From: Tragulus kanchil
Taxonomy: Eukaryota > Chordata > Mammalia > Artiodactyla > Tragulidae
Reading direction: 5' to 3'
Length of the DNA stretch: 64,000 nt
NCBI GenBank assembly: GCA_022376925.1
Contig: JAIOJX010000001.1
Location: 3,939,501-4,003,500 of the forward strand
A program made the translations under genes and the position numbers. Under the pieces are notes generated by a model, which worked only from the letters and a program-made list of their open reading frames with translations, was not told the DNA's origin and ran no database searches. Positions 33,168-44,049 of this stretch are shown one piece after another; position 1 is the stretch's first letter, and the number at the start of each line of letters is the position of its first letter.

Positions 33168-33505
33168 GGCTTCCCTGGTAGCTCAGTGGTGAACAGTTTG
33201 CCTGCCAATGCAGGAGACACAGGTTCAATCCCTGATCCAGGAAGATCCCACATGCTGCAGAGCAACTAAGCCTGTGAGCCACAACTATGGAGCCTGTGCT
33301 CTAGAACCTCGGAGCCACAACTATGGAGCCCATGGGCCCTGGAACCCGAGTTTCATAACGAGAGACGTCACCACAACAAGAAGCCTGCTCACCTCAACTA
33401 GAGAGTAGCTCCCACTCCCTGCAACTAGAGAAGAACCTGAAGCCACAGCGAAAACCCAGAATAGCCAAAAATAAATAAATAAATGAAATATTTTAAAATA
33501 AATCA
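33168..33505 (+). mobile_element. tRNA-derived SINE (CHR-like) inside an L1
   Basis: A complete tRNA-Glu-type SINE has head GGCTTCCCTGGTAGCTCAGT and box GGTTCAATCCCTGATCCAGG. Its repeated middle is GGAGCCACAACTATGGAGCC, and its tail reads AGCCAAAAATAAATAAATAA. It differs from the family at 3375 in its body. Confidence 0.88.
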
Positions 33506-33519
33506 TGTCATTAAAAAAA

Positions 33520-34430
33520 AAAAGGGTGGAAAACCTGAATAGACATCCCTCCAAAGAAGACATGCAGGTGGACAAGAGACTCATTAAAAAGATGTTCAAC
33601 ATCACTATTAGAGAAATGCAATCAAAACTAAAATGAGGTATCACCTCACACCTATCAGAATGGCCATCATCAAAAGGTCTACAAACAAGAAATGCTGGAG
33701 AGAGTGAGGAGAAAAGGGACCCCCTCCTACACTGTTGGCGGGAATGTAAATTGGTGCAGCAGCTAGGGAAAACTAAAAACAGAGGTGCCATATGACCCAG
33801 CAATCCCACTCCTGGGCATATATGCAGAGAAAAGCATGGTCCAAAAGGATACATATACCTCAGTGTTCGTTGTAGCACTGTTCGCAATCGCCAAGACATG
33901 GAAGCAGCCTAAATGTCCATCGACAGATGAATGAATAAAGAAGATAAGGTATATATGTAAAATATATATGAACATTACTCAGTCATAAAAAAAGAATAAT
34001 GCCGTTTGCAGCAGCATGAATGGACTTAGAGATAATCATACTCAGTGAAGTAAGCCACACAAAGACAAATATCATGATACCACCATTATAGTGGATTCTA
34101 ACAAAAATTATACAAATAAACTTATTTACAAAACAAAAACAGACTCAGAGACTTCAAAAACAAACTTACGGTTACCACAGGGGAAAGGTGAAGACGAGGG
34201 ATACATTAGAAGGTCGGGATTAACATATACTCCTTTCTGTATATAAAATAGATAATCAACAAGAACGTACTGTATAGTAAAGGGAACTCTGCTCAATATT
34301 CTATAATAACCCATACATATATGTATAAGTGAATCACTTTGCTGTATACCTGAAACTAACACAATACTCTAAAGCAACTATACTCCAATGAAAATAAAAA
34401 TTAAATTAAAACAAATAAAGCCTATTCTGC
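33520..34430 (+). mobile_element. L1 3' part (sense)
   Basis: L1 text runs from CCTCCAAAGAAGACATGCAG through GAATGTAAATTGGTGCAGCA and CCTGGGCATATATGCAGAGA to the 3' end near TACTCCAATGAAAATAAAAA, followed by an A-rich tail. Together with 32961-33167 it is one element split by the SINE, with a deletion between. Confidence 0.88.
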
Positions 34431-35539
34431 AGTAACATGGAGGTTGTGGATTAAAGATGAAGCCACCACCAAATGGAAAGAGCTGGGATCCCTGAGTCAC
34501 AGTATGGAGGGCTGCCTGCCAAATATTTGACTGGACTGTAGTCTCAGTGAGATGCAGCCCTTCTGTTATGTTAAGTCACCAAAAGATGCTTTCGCTCCTG
34601 CCCATCCCTGTATCTGCTAATCCATTCTCCTCACAGATGCCATTGTAAGTTAACTACAATACCTATCTGATCATATCACCAGCCACACCCCAAAGACCAA
34701 CTGATGAAAATTCTTCAGTGCTTACCCTTAACCTCAGGAAAGCTCAAATTCTTAAGATGCCCCATGAGATCTGGCTCTGATGAATTTACCCCTCATCTGT
34801 CCCTCTTCATTCATTTATTTAGCACCAAATATGTACCAGGGTCCCTACTAGGTCTGGGGATGGAGGAGAGGTAAGTGGGAACACAGGGGAATTGTTTGGG
34901 AAGCTGTCACATTCATCCAGACAAAAGATAGTAAGGACCCAAACCGCAGCCTGTCTCCAGCTCCGATGGTGCCACACCAGACAGACCCAGCCAGGGCGTC
35001 AGAGATGGTGATTTCCCTGGAGCAAAACTGATGCGCAACAGCCTGAAAATGTAAGTTCTAAGCTAACTCTAATAGGAGAATTTGGAGACAAGAGGAGAAT
35101 ATAATTGGCAGGATTCAAGAACCGCTTGGCTATAGAGGGTTAGCAAAAGGAGCCCAGGATAACTGCTTAGATTTTATTGGTGACATAAGATTAGTGGTTG
35201 CATTAAGTAACTAAATTTCCACTGTGATTATTAATTGAAATTTATCTTTAAGCAAACAGATATTTGTAAATATGAGCCAGAGTGGAGCTCCAGATTGCAG
35301 GCTGGGAGAAGAACAGATTTCGGAAAAAATAAGCCTAAGTTTGAACACATGGAGTTCAAGGTGCCGGTGGGAGCTCCTTACCCCATGCCCCCATCTCTGT
35401 CTCCACTCTAGACTCAGGTCTCCAACTGGCATCATTCTCTTGAACCAGTCGTCCCCAAGGACCACCCAGGTCCCCATGCTGTCAAGTGCAAAAACACCTT
35501 TCCCCCACTGCACCTCACATTCAGAGCTACACACTTCAC
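34431..35539. other. Mostly unassigned; L2-like text at 34600-34800
   Basis: 34600-34800 has diverged L2-like wording (GCCCCATGAGATCTGGCTCT). The rest, including 34860-35530, shows no gene or named repeat. Confidence 0.4.
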
Positions 35540-35930
35540 TATATTGAGTTGTACAACTATTACTGCTATCTAATTTTAGAACATTTTTGGTTTTCCCTAA
35601 AGAATCCTCCTGTTAGCAGTCATTCCTCATTTCCCACCAACAACCCCGAGTCCCTAGCAACCACTAATCAATCTTCTGTCTCTATGGATTTGCCTTTTTC
35701 AGGGCATTTCATATAAAAGGAATCATTCTATATGTGGCTTTCCGTGACTGCTTTCTTTCCATTCACACATTTCCAAGGTCCATCTACATGGTGTGTGTCG
35801 TCAGGACCTCATTCCTTTTTATGACTCAATAATAATACATTGTATGGATAGACCACATACTGCTTATCCAGTCATTACTTGATGGACATTTGGATGGTTT
35901 CCATTTTTTAACCATTATGATGTTGTTGGT
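35540..35930 (-). mobile_element. Old L1 (L1M-like), antisense
   Basis: Antisense 3' L1 text includes AGAATCCTCCTGTTAGCAGT, CAAGGTCCATCTACATGGTG and GATGGACATTTGGATGGTTT. The element appears to continue at 36630, 36901 and 37873 between younger insertions. Confidence 0.72.
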
Positions 35931-36115
35931 GGTGGTTTTTTTTTTTTAATATCTTTTATTTTACTTATCTATTTGGCTGAATTGGGTCATAGTTGCAGCA
36001 TGTGAACTGTTAGTTGCGGCATGTGGGATCTACTTCCCTGACCAGGGATTGAACTCAGGCCCCTTGCATTGGGAGCCAGAGTCTTAACCACTGGGCCACC
36101 AGGGAAGTGCTGTTT
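35931..36115 (-). mobile_element. tRNA-derived SINE, antisense
   Basis: A T-rich start (the tail in antisense) leads to GGGATCTACTTCCCTGACCA, CAGGGATTGAACTCAGGCCC and a final CCACCAGGGAAGTGCTG, the reversed head. Confidence 0.85.
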
Positions 36116-36159
36116 TTTGCTTTTCGGGTTTTTATCTATGTTTTTTTGTTTGTTTGATT

Positions 36160-36626
36160 TTGTTTTCTGGCCACATTGCATAGCATGTAGGGTCCTGGCT
36201 CAGTGATCGGGGATCCAGGGATGGAACCCATGCCCACTACAATGGAAGCACAGATCCTTTTCTAAAAAATTTTTATTTTGCTTTTTACTTTTACAGAGTT
36301 TTGTTGTTTACAGATATGTATGATCCCAGATTTGTCCTATGTATACCCCCCATCCCACCCCTCCAGGCGGTTGCACAGCGCCCCTGCAGGATCTGCTTTT
36401 CTCATAGCGCAATGACAATAGCTATTTTTTTCACATATGATAGTATAGGCTTTCATGCTACTTCCTTTACGCCTCCCACCCACTGTGCATTCCCCACAAT
36501 GTCCATATGTCTACTGTCCATGTCTGTTTTTCCTTCGCTTCACTGCGTGTGTTATCATTACCATCCTACTAGATTCCATATACATGGGAAGCACAGATTC
36601 TTAACCGCTGGACTGCCAGGGAAGTT
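36160..36626 (-). mobile_element. tRNA-derived SINE, antisense, split by an L1
   Basis: The SINE body lies at about 36160-36257 (GGCCACATTGCATAGCATG, GATCCAGGGATGGAACCCAT). Its head resumes at 36590-36626 (CTTAACCGCTGGACTGCCAG). The L1 between them is flanked by copies of a SINE segment, GGAAGCACAGATYC, near 36244 and 36589, the target-site duplication. Confidence 0.85.
36258..36588 (-). mobile_element. Short L1 3' end inserted into a SINE
   Basis: The plus strand reads as the antisense 3' UTR of the young L1 type (TTTTACTTTTACAGAGTTTT, TCCCACCCCTCCAGGCGG, CACTGCGTGTGTTATCATTA). It is highly similar to the start of the L1 at 27490 and is heavily 5'-truncated. Confidence 0.88.
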
Positions 36627-36629
36627 CCT

Positions 36630-36695
36630 CATTTTTTAACTATTATGAACAATGCTGCTACAAACATTCATGTACAAGCATCTGCTTGAATAAGT
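36630..36695 (-). mobile_element. Old L1 (L1M-like), continuation before a Bov-A SINE
   Basis: TTTTTTAACTATTATGAACA followed by CAAACATTCATGTACAAGCA is antisense L1 text that continues the element of 35540. Confidence 0.6.
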
Positions 36696-36900
36696 GTTAG
36701 TCACTCAGTAGTGTCAGACTCTGTGACCTCATGGACTGTAGCCCACCAGGCTCTTCTGTCCATGGAATTCTCCAGGCAAGAATACTGGAGTGGGCAGCCA
36801 TTCCTTTCTCCAGGGGGTCTTCCCAATCCAGGGATCAAACTCAGGTCTCCTGCACTGTAGGCAGGTTTTTTGTTTACTGTCTGAGCCACCAGGGAAGCTC
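36696..36900 (-). mobile_element. Bov-A type SINE, antisense
   Basis: Motifs are CATGGACTGTAGCCCACCAG, TTCTCCAGGCAAGAATACTG, and a final GAGCCACCAGGGAAGCTC. It sits in an old L1. Confidence 0.92.
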
Positions 36901-37301
36901 TTTTTTTTTTTTTTTGAGTACCTGCTTTCAAGTCATTGAGTGTATACTGAGAAATGGAATTGCTTGGTCAAAGTCTACATTCATATTCTATGTATAACTC
37001 TGCTTCAGGGACCAAACTGTTTTCCACAGTGACAGTGTACCAGGGTTCCAATTTCTCCATGTCTTTGTCAACACTGATTATTTTCCTTTATATATTATTA
37101 TTATTAAAGGCATGCTAGAAGGAGTGAAGTGATATCTCATTATGGTTTTTCCTGATGACTAATGATACCGAGCATCTTTTCATGGCCATATTGTCATCTG
37201 TACATCTTATTCAGAGAAATGTCTACTCAGATTTTTTGCCCACATCTTAATTTGGCCGTCCATTTATTATTGAGTTATAATAGTCCTTTATATATTTTGG
37301 A
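36901..37301 (-). mobile_element. Old L1 (L1M-like), continuation
   Basis: After a T-run, antisense L1 text resumes: GTACCTGCTTTCAAGTCATT, GGAATTGCTTGGTCAAAGTC, TGATATCTCATTATGGTTTT. It continues on the far side of the next SINE. Confidence 0.7.
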
Positions 37302-37518
37302 TTTGTTTGTTGTTGTTTAGTCTCTAAGTCATGTCCAATTCTTTTGTAAACCCATGGACTGTAGCCGTCCAGGCTCCTCTATCCATGGGATTTTCTAGGC
37401 AAGAATACTGGAGTAGGTTGCCATTTCCTTCTCCAGGGGATCTTCCCAACCCAGGGATCAAACCCACATCTTCTGCATTGCAGGCAGATTCTTTACCATC
37501 TGAGTCACCTGGAAGCCC
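37302..37518 (-). mobile_element. Bov-A type SINE, antisense, with target-site duplication
   Basis: The ends are fixed by a 12-bp direct repeat, ATATATTTTGGA, at 37290-37301 and 37519-37530. Inner motifs are CCATGGACTGTAGCCGTCCA and AGGCAAGAATACTGGAGTAG. Confidence 0.95.
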
Positions 37519-37559
37519 ATATATTTTGGAGACTTTTTTTTTTTTTGATTCTTTAAAAA

Positions 37560-37780
37560 AAACATTTTTAAACTTTTTAAAATATTTATTTATTTTAATT
37601 GGAGGATAATTGCTTAACAATATTGTGATGGTTTTTGCCATACATCAATCTGAATCAGTCATAGGATACACGTGTCCCCTCCGTCCGGACCCCCCTCCCC
37701 CTCCCTCCCTCCCCTGTCCGCCCAGGTTGTACCAGAGCACCAGCTTTGGGTACCTTGCGCCATACATCAAACTCGATGGC
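37560..37780 (-). mobile_element. L1 3' end, antisense
   Basis: TAATTGGAGGATAATTGCTT, TTTTTGCCATACATCAATCT, and a C-rich stretch followed by GTACCAGAGCACCAGC match the 3' UTR of a ruminant L1 in antisense. Confidence 0.78.
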
Positions 37781-38301
37781 ACCAAAGATCCTACGTTCAG
37801 GGCAGCAAAGGCGATGCAGACATAAAGAACAGACTTTTGGACTCAGTGGAACAAGGAGAGCATGGGATGGTTTGAAAATAGCATTGAAACAGGTACACTA
37901 CCACATGCAAAATGGATACCAGATTCTTACCAGATGTATGATTTGTAAAGGTTTTCTCCTATTCTGTAGCTTGTCTTTTCACTTTCCTGATTATATTGTT
38001 TGAAAGTTTTCTTTTTAATTTTGATGTTCGATTTATCCATTTTCTCTAGTTGCTGTGTGCTTTCAGTGACCTAAGAAACCCTTGCCAAAGATTTACATCC
38101 ATGTCTCCTAGTAAGAGTTTAATCGTTTAGCTCCTACATTTAGATCTTTGATCCATCTTGAATTTTTTCGTATGTGACATTCTTATGGGTCAAAATTTAT
38201 TTCTTTGCATGTGAATGCCCAGTTATCCCAACACCATTTGCTTAAAAGACTATCATCTTCCCCATAAAATGATACTGATACCCTTGTAGAAAATCTATTG
38301 A

Positions 38302-38305
<4 letters not shown>

Positions 38306-38349
<44 letters not shown>
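38306..38349 (+). repeat. (TA)n microsatellite
   Basis: A long TA run inside an old L1. It is duplicated at 39379-39419 with a different length and an added TG near the end. Confidence 0.95.
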
Positions 38350-38351
<2 letters not shown>

Positions 38352-39373
38352 CTGGACTCTCAATTTTCATCCATTGGTATATATGTCTGTCCTTATGCAA
38401 TGACTATACTGTCTTGATTACTGCAGCTTTGTAGTAAGTTTTGAAATTGGGAAGTCCGAGTCCTCCCATTCTGTTCTTTTACAAGACTGGTCTGGCTATC
38501 CTGTGTCCCTTGCATTTCTACATGAAATTTAGGATCATCTCGTCAGTTTCTACAAAGAAGCCAGCTGGGATTCTGATAGGGAGTTAATTGGATCTACAGG
38601 TCAATTTCAGGAATACTGCCATGTTAACAATTTTTTCTTCCTATCCATGAATATGGCAGGTCTTTCCATTTCTTTAGCTAAGGTCTTTCAACAGTGTTTT
38701 GTAGTTCTCTTTATGTACACTTTATACTTACTTTGTTGTTCGGTACTAAGTATTTTTTAGCTTTTATCCTATGTTAAAGTTGATTAACAATGGTTTGTTA
38801 CTTTTAGGTGTATAGCAAAGTAAGTCATATACATGAATGTACTCTTTTTTCAAATTCTTTTCCCATTTAGGTTCTTACACAGTATTGAGACTTTCTCTAC
38901 AGGAGGTCCCTGTTGGTTGCTGTTATTCAGTCACCAAGTTGTTCTGAAAACAGCATTGAAACAGGTACACTACCACATGCAAAATGGATACCAGATTCTT
39001 ACCAGATGTATGATTTGTAAAGGTTTTCTCCTATTCTGTAGCTTGTCTTTTCACTTTCCTGATTATATTGTTTGAAAGTTTTCTTTTTAATTTTGATGTT
39101 CGATTTATCCATTTTCTCTAGTTGCTGTGTGCTTTCAGTGACCTAAGAAACCCTTGCCAAAGATTTACATCCATGTCTCCTAGTAAGAGTTTAATCGTTT
39201 AGCTCCTACATTTAGATCTTTGATCCATCTTGAATTTTTTCGTATGTGACATTCTTATGGGTCAAAATTTATTTCTTTGCATGTGAATGCCCAGTTATCC
39301 CAACACCATTTGCTTAAAAGACTATCATCTTCCCCATAAAATGATACTGATACCCTTGTAGAAAATCTATTGA

Positions 39374-39378
<5 letters not shown>

Positions 39379-39419
<41 letters not shown>
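39379..39419 (+). repeat. (TA)n microsatellite, second copy
   Basis: Equivalent to 38306-38349 with a slightly different unit count. Confidence 0.95.
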
Positions 39420-39425
<6 letters not shown>

Positions 39426-40004
39426 TTCTGGGCTCTCAATTTTCATCCATTGGTATATATGTCTGTCCTTATGCAATGACTATACTGTCTTGATTACTGC
39501 AGCTTTGTAGTAAGTTTTGAAATTGGGAAGTCCGAGTCCTCCCATTCTGTTCTTTTACAAGACTGGTCTGGCTATCCTGTGTCCCTTGCATTTCTACATG
39601 AAATTTAGGATCATCTCGTCAGTTTCTACAAAGAAGCCAGCTGGGATTCTGATAGGGAGTTAATTGGATCTACAGGTCAATTTCAGGAATACTGCCATGT
39701 TAACAATTTTTTCTTCCTATCCATGAATATGGCAGGTCTTTCCATTTCTTTAGCTAAGGTCTTTCAACAGTGTTTTGTAGTTCTCTTTATGTACACTTTA
39801 TACTTACTTTGTTGTTCGGTACTAAGTATTTTTTAGCTTTTTATCCTATGTTAAAGTTGATTAACAATGGTTTGTTACTTTTAGGTGTATAGCAAAGTAA
39901 GTCATATACATGAATGTACTCTTTTTTCAAATTCTTTTCCCATTTAGGTTCTTACACAGTATTGAGCTGAATTCCCTGTGCTCTACAGGAGGTCCCTGTT
40001 GGTT

Positions 40005-40065
40005 GCTGTTATTCAGTCACCAAGTTGTGTCCAACTCTTCACGACACCATGGACTGCAGCACACC
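40005..40065 (-). mobile_element. BovB 3'-end scrap, antisense
   Basis: GTTATTCAGTCACCAAGTTG, GTGTCCAACTC and CCATGGACTGCAGC are the antisense 3' terminus of BovB-related elements. The scrap is duplicated near 41096-41156. Confidence 0.6.
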
Positions 40066-40297
40066 ATTTTAAATACAGCAGTGTGTATGTGTTGATCCCA
40101 AACTCCCTAAGTATCCCTCTCCTAACCCCTCCCCGAGTATTTCTTTTGGATGCTATTAGAAATGGAATTACTTTCATTTTTCAAGTTACTCATTGATAAT
40201 ATATAGGAATACAACAATTTTTATCCATTGATCTTATGTCCTGCCGTTTTGCAGAACTCATTTGTTCTGACAGTTTTATTTGGAAATTCCTTAAGAT

Positions 40298-40301
<4 letters not shown>

Positions 40302-40332
<31 letters not shown>
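40302..40332 (+). repeat. (TA)n microsatellite
   Basis: A TA run leading into CACATACAAG. Copy at 41393-41421. Confidence 0.95.
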
Positions 40333-40339
<7 letters not shown>

Positions 40340-40675
40340 CAAGATTATCTCACCTCCAAGTGCACATAGCTTCATTCCTTTGTTTTCACTTGGGATGCTT
40401 TGGCTTTTTCTTGCCTAATTGCCCTGGCTAGACCTTCTAGCACAGTGATGACGAGAAGCAGCACAAGTAGATATCCTTCTCTTTTTCCTAAACCTATGGG
40501 GAAGCTTTCAGTGTTTCACTGGGTTTTCCTAAATATTCTCTATCAGGCTGAGGAAGTTCCATTCTAGTTCTAGTTTTTAAGTGTATTTTTTTTTTTTTAA
40601 TCACAGAGTGGGGTTGGATTTTATCACACTTTTAATATACCTACTGAGAGGATGTTTGGTTTATCAATATGGTGT

Positions 40676-40756
40676 ACCAGCCTCCGGGAGAGCTGAACCC
40701 CAGCCCTCGGCCTCTGGGAGAGCTGAACCCCAAGCCTCAGCCTCTGGGAGAGCTGG
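40676..40756 (+). repeat. Three-unit 30-bp minisatellite in an open frame
   Basis: Three imperfect 30-bp units, each containing GGGAGAGCTG, start near 40680, 40710 and 40740. They lie in a 104-codon open stretch (40669-40983) that reads PxGELNPxPxPLGEL. The local GC content is much higher than its surroundings. No protein family is recognised, and the second copy at 41765-41845 is in a shorter frame. It may be part of an LTR or an old exon-like insertion. Coding is not supported. Confidence 0.55.
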
Positions 40757-41388
40757 CTGATTACAAGCACACAGCTGCTTTATCTGCAGCAGCTCCCGCC
40801 AACTGCGCGTTCGCCCTGACGGGGCTCCAGAGCCCACTGCCCACTCTTCCTCTGGATGAAGCGCTTATCTTAGGGCTTTTCTTAACATTTGCTCTTTTGA
40901 TGGCCCCATTAGACCTAAGTATTTTTAGCTTTTATCCTATGTTACAGTTGCTTAACAATGGTTTGTTACTTTTAGGTGTATAGCAAAGTAAGTCATATAC
41001 ATGAATGTACTCTTTTTTCAAATTCTTTTCCCATTTAGGTTCTTACACAGTATTGAGCTGAATTCCCTGTGCTCTACAGGAGGTCCCTGTTGGTTGCTGT
41101 TATTCAGTCACCAAGTTGTGTCCAACTCTTCACGACACCATGGACTGCAGCACACCATTTTAAATACAGCAGTGTGTATGTGTTGATCCCAAACTCCCTA
41201 AGTATCCCTCTCCTAACCCCTCCCCGAGTATTTCTTTTGGATGCTATTAGAAATGGAATTACTTTCATTTTTCAAGTTACTCATTGATAATATATAGGAA
41301 TACAACAATTTTTATCCATTGATCTTATGTCCTGCCGTTTTGCAGAACTCATTTGTTCTGACAGTTTTATTTGGAAATTCCTTAAGAT

Positions 41389-41392
<4 letters not shown>

Positions 41393-41421
<29 letters not shown>
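41393..41421 (+). repeat. (TA)n microsatellite, second copy
   Basis: Equivalent to 40302-40332, one TA unit shorter. Confidence 0.95.
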
Positions 41422-41428
<7 letters not shown>

Positions 41429-41764
41429 CAAGATTATCTCACCTCCAAGTGCACATAGCTTCATTCCTTTGTTTTCACTTGGGATGCTTTGGCTTTTTCT
41501 TGCCTAATTGCCCTGGCTAGACCTTCTAGCACAGTGATGACGAGAAGCAGCACAAGTAGATATCCTTCTCTTTTTCCTAAACCTATGGGGAAGCTTTCAG
41601 TGTTTCACTGGGTTTTCCTAAATATTCTCTATCAGGCTGAGGAAGTTCCATTCTAGTTCTAGTTTTTAAGTGTATTTTTTTTTTTTTAATCACAGAGTGG
41701 GGTTGGATTTTATCACACTTTTAATATACCTACTGAGAGGATGTTTGGTTTATCAATATGGTGT

Positions 41765-41845
41765 ACCAGCCTCCGGGAGAGCTGAACCCCAGCCCTCGGC
41801 CTCTGGGAGAGCTGAACCCCAAGCCTCAGCCTCTGGGAGAGCTGG
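41765..41845 (+). repeat. 30-bp minisatellite, second copy
   Basis: A copy of 40676-40756 through duplication 7. The frame ends at 41961 here. Confidence 0.55.
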
Positions 41846-42022
41846 CTGATTACAAGCACACAGCTGCTTTATCTGCAGCAGCTCCCGCCAACTGCGCGTT
41901 CGCCCTGACGGGGCTCCAGAGCCCACTGCCCACTCTTCCTCTGGATGAAGCGCTTATCTAGGTAGGAGCTTTGGGATCCTTAACATTTGCTCTTTTTGAT
42001 GGCCTCTTTCCATTAGACCTTA

Positions 42023-44049
42023 GTTCAGATCTATCGTTACAGTGAAGTGTACTTGTAAAACCTTGATTATAATCAACCCAAAACACAGAGGTTCAGTATC
42101 TCAAACAGATTGCAGACAGCCCACTGATTACTTTTTGGGAAGACTGATTAAGAAACTTTATTACAGAAAACGAATGCATCCAATGTCCCCAAATACACTT
42201 GTGACAAGAGACACACAGGAGACAGAGACAATAGTGGCTACATCACAGCCTTGTTCTTTCCAAAGGATAAAACATCATTCCAGAACATGGTGAAGGTGTC
42301 AGAAGATAGAGAAGAGGTTAGAGAAAACAGGTACTGTTCTTTTGATTAAAAAGTAATCATAATACACAGGCTGGCACTGCAGGCACACACTGTGGCCCAG
42401 AAGTAAAGCTAAGCAGAGGCCTTAGGGGCGACACCATGACACTTTTGGCATACCAGAGAAGCTACGAGGCATCATCCCATTAAGCAGAGCAACGGTAATG
42501 GGTGAAAACCTTACAGCAGTCCTCTCGCTGCTAGCAGCCTGTGGGCCAAGGGGCTCTGAGTGTCTTCAGAACTAGATGTCAGCTTCATCAAAGACCACTC
42601 AACAGATCCCCCCACTTAGGGGGAAGTACGGCAGGAGCACAGAAATCCCTTCCATAGTTGGCCTGTCTAGCTTCCACCAGATGCAGGAGCACTTCTAAGC
42701 AAGCAGTCCCTCCAAGCTGAGCTTCCTCCCATATCTGACAAGGGTGGTCACACCTCCCATGTCTTAGTCTGGTGAGCTGTGTGTCAGGCAGCAAAGACTT
42801 CAGCTGACAGTGCCAAGCACTGGCTGGAGAGAAGGGACTGGCATAGCTGAAGCAGGAAGGGGCCACCTTGGAACAAGTGCTTCTGGGCGAACCTCAGGAC
42901 CAAGGGTTTTAAAATTAGGGGGCATTTTCTAGAACTGGAAAAACACATTTAGGACAAACAGTTGTGATGTGAGAAGGAACGGCTTAGAGATCTAGCCAGT
43001 GACCATGACCATGACCCTGACAGAGTGTGGAAGACACTGCCTGCAGACATCCAAGCTTCTTGATAGTGAATTTTAAGAAAACCACTCTCTTCTGTGTCAC
43101 TAAAACACACCCGAGTGCTTCACAGCCTCCAACGCACACATCTGTCAACTAATGCTGGGCAATATCAACACTCCACACAGTCCTCTTCATTACTCCAAGC
43201 ACAGAGCAGCACTCAAAATATTTAAGGTCACCATATAACCTCTGTGGCCATCACCCCTCAGCCCAACTTGGACAAAATGCTACACCTTCCAACAGGAAAT
43301 AAACACTGAAACATAAACCAAGCTTCTTCCTGCCTAAGAGCAGTGTGTAACAATCTGTATTCCAAGAGAGAAAGCCCAAAGCTGGGGTAGACCAGTCTGT
43401 TTTTTTCGAATGCACTTAGTGCTTACTAGTCAATTTCATTAGCTTGCCCTGCAGGTGGCCCCTAATGGGCACCCAGCCTTCCTCCTCAGGTGGAAGTGTT
43501 CTTGAAATTGACAGGAAACTAACACTGCTTCCTCCTCTTCCCACCCCTCACTGGAATCTAGAAGATGCCATAGTGTAAGACCGCCCTGGACATTTGAGCA
43601 CAATGATGTTTCGGGGCATGGGTGAATGGAAAAATAAAGCCTGAAAGAACATTTCTTTTTTGCCCTTTAGCAATGAATCTGACCACCCGTCAGTGTTGGG
43701 GATCGAGTGGGAGATTAAAAAAAAAAAAAAAACCCTAAACCCCCAAACCAAAATCCCAGTAGTCCTCAGCCTCAATCTTAACCACCTTCCTAAAACTTTG
43801 AAGGCTGCTAAACCTTGCCTGTGACCTTAGCTCCTACATCCAACAGCTCAGGCTTCACCTTAATGTCTCTCAGACACAAAATCACACAGTAGCTTAAAGC
43901 AGCCCTCTATCCCTGTCCTCAGGAGGCTGGCCACAGTAAGCAAAAAAGTTATTTACCAGATTCACCGGGAGGCTAGTCACCAGATGCCGAGTGGGTTGTC
44001 CTCTTGCCAAGGCTAATGTGAGTCAGACATGCAGACTGTCATCATAGAG
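42023..44049. other. Unique sequence 3' of HMGB3; possible extended 3' UTR
   Basis: Two kilobases without any recognised interspersed repeat is unusual in this window. On the minus strand this lies directly downstream of HMGB3. A minus-strand AATAAA (plus TTTATT at 42157-42162) could serve a distal polyadenylation site. An A-run lies near 43714-43732. No other gene is seen. Whether it is transcribed cannot be read from sequence alone. Confidence 0.4.
42157..42162 (-). terminator. Candidate distal poly(A) signal for HMGB3
   Basis: A minus-strand AATAAA, followed on that strand by a GT-rich stretch (GTGGGCTGTCTG). Use is not established. Confidence 0.3.

Larger units (their letters stand above)
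31067..33253. repeat. Tandem direct duplication 5 (period 1093 bp)
   Basis: Positions 31067-32160 recur at 32161-33253. Only one difference was noted by eye, one T in GAGCTTTTCC versus GAGCTTTCC. The join at 32160/32161 lies inside a SINE (GATCCCACAT followed by GGCCTGAGG). It shares the bases CAT with what should follow, a microhomology-like or overlap-like seam. Confidence 0.95.
37873..40028. repeat. Tandem direct duplication 6 (period 1072-1086 bp)
   Basis: Positions 37873-38942 recur at 38945-40028. The first copy lacks a 14-base segment (near GAGCTGAATTCCCTGTGC) that the second copy has. The copied text is old antisense L1 with a TA microsatellite. Its last portion is copied again by duplication 7, so parts exist three times. 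Confidence 0.92.
39829..42022. repeat. Tandem direct duplication 7 (period about 1.09 kb)
   Basis: Positions 39829-40916 recur at 40917-42022 with offset 1089-1091. Near the seam the first copy has small deletions (the second has CTAGGTAGGAGCTTTGGGAT after the shared GCGCTTATCT). It overlaps the right part of duplication 6, giving three copies of a segment at about 38755, 39829 and 40920. Confidence 0.92.

Noticed and set aside
33321..33899. A 192-codon minus-strand frame
   Set aside because: It is antisense to the SINE and L1 at 33168-34430, and the hydrophobic stretch reflects T-rich antisense text.
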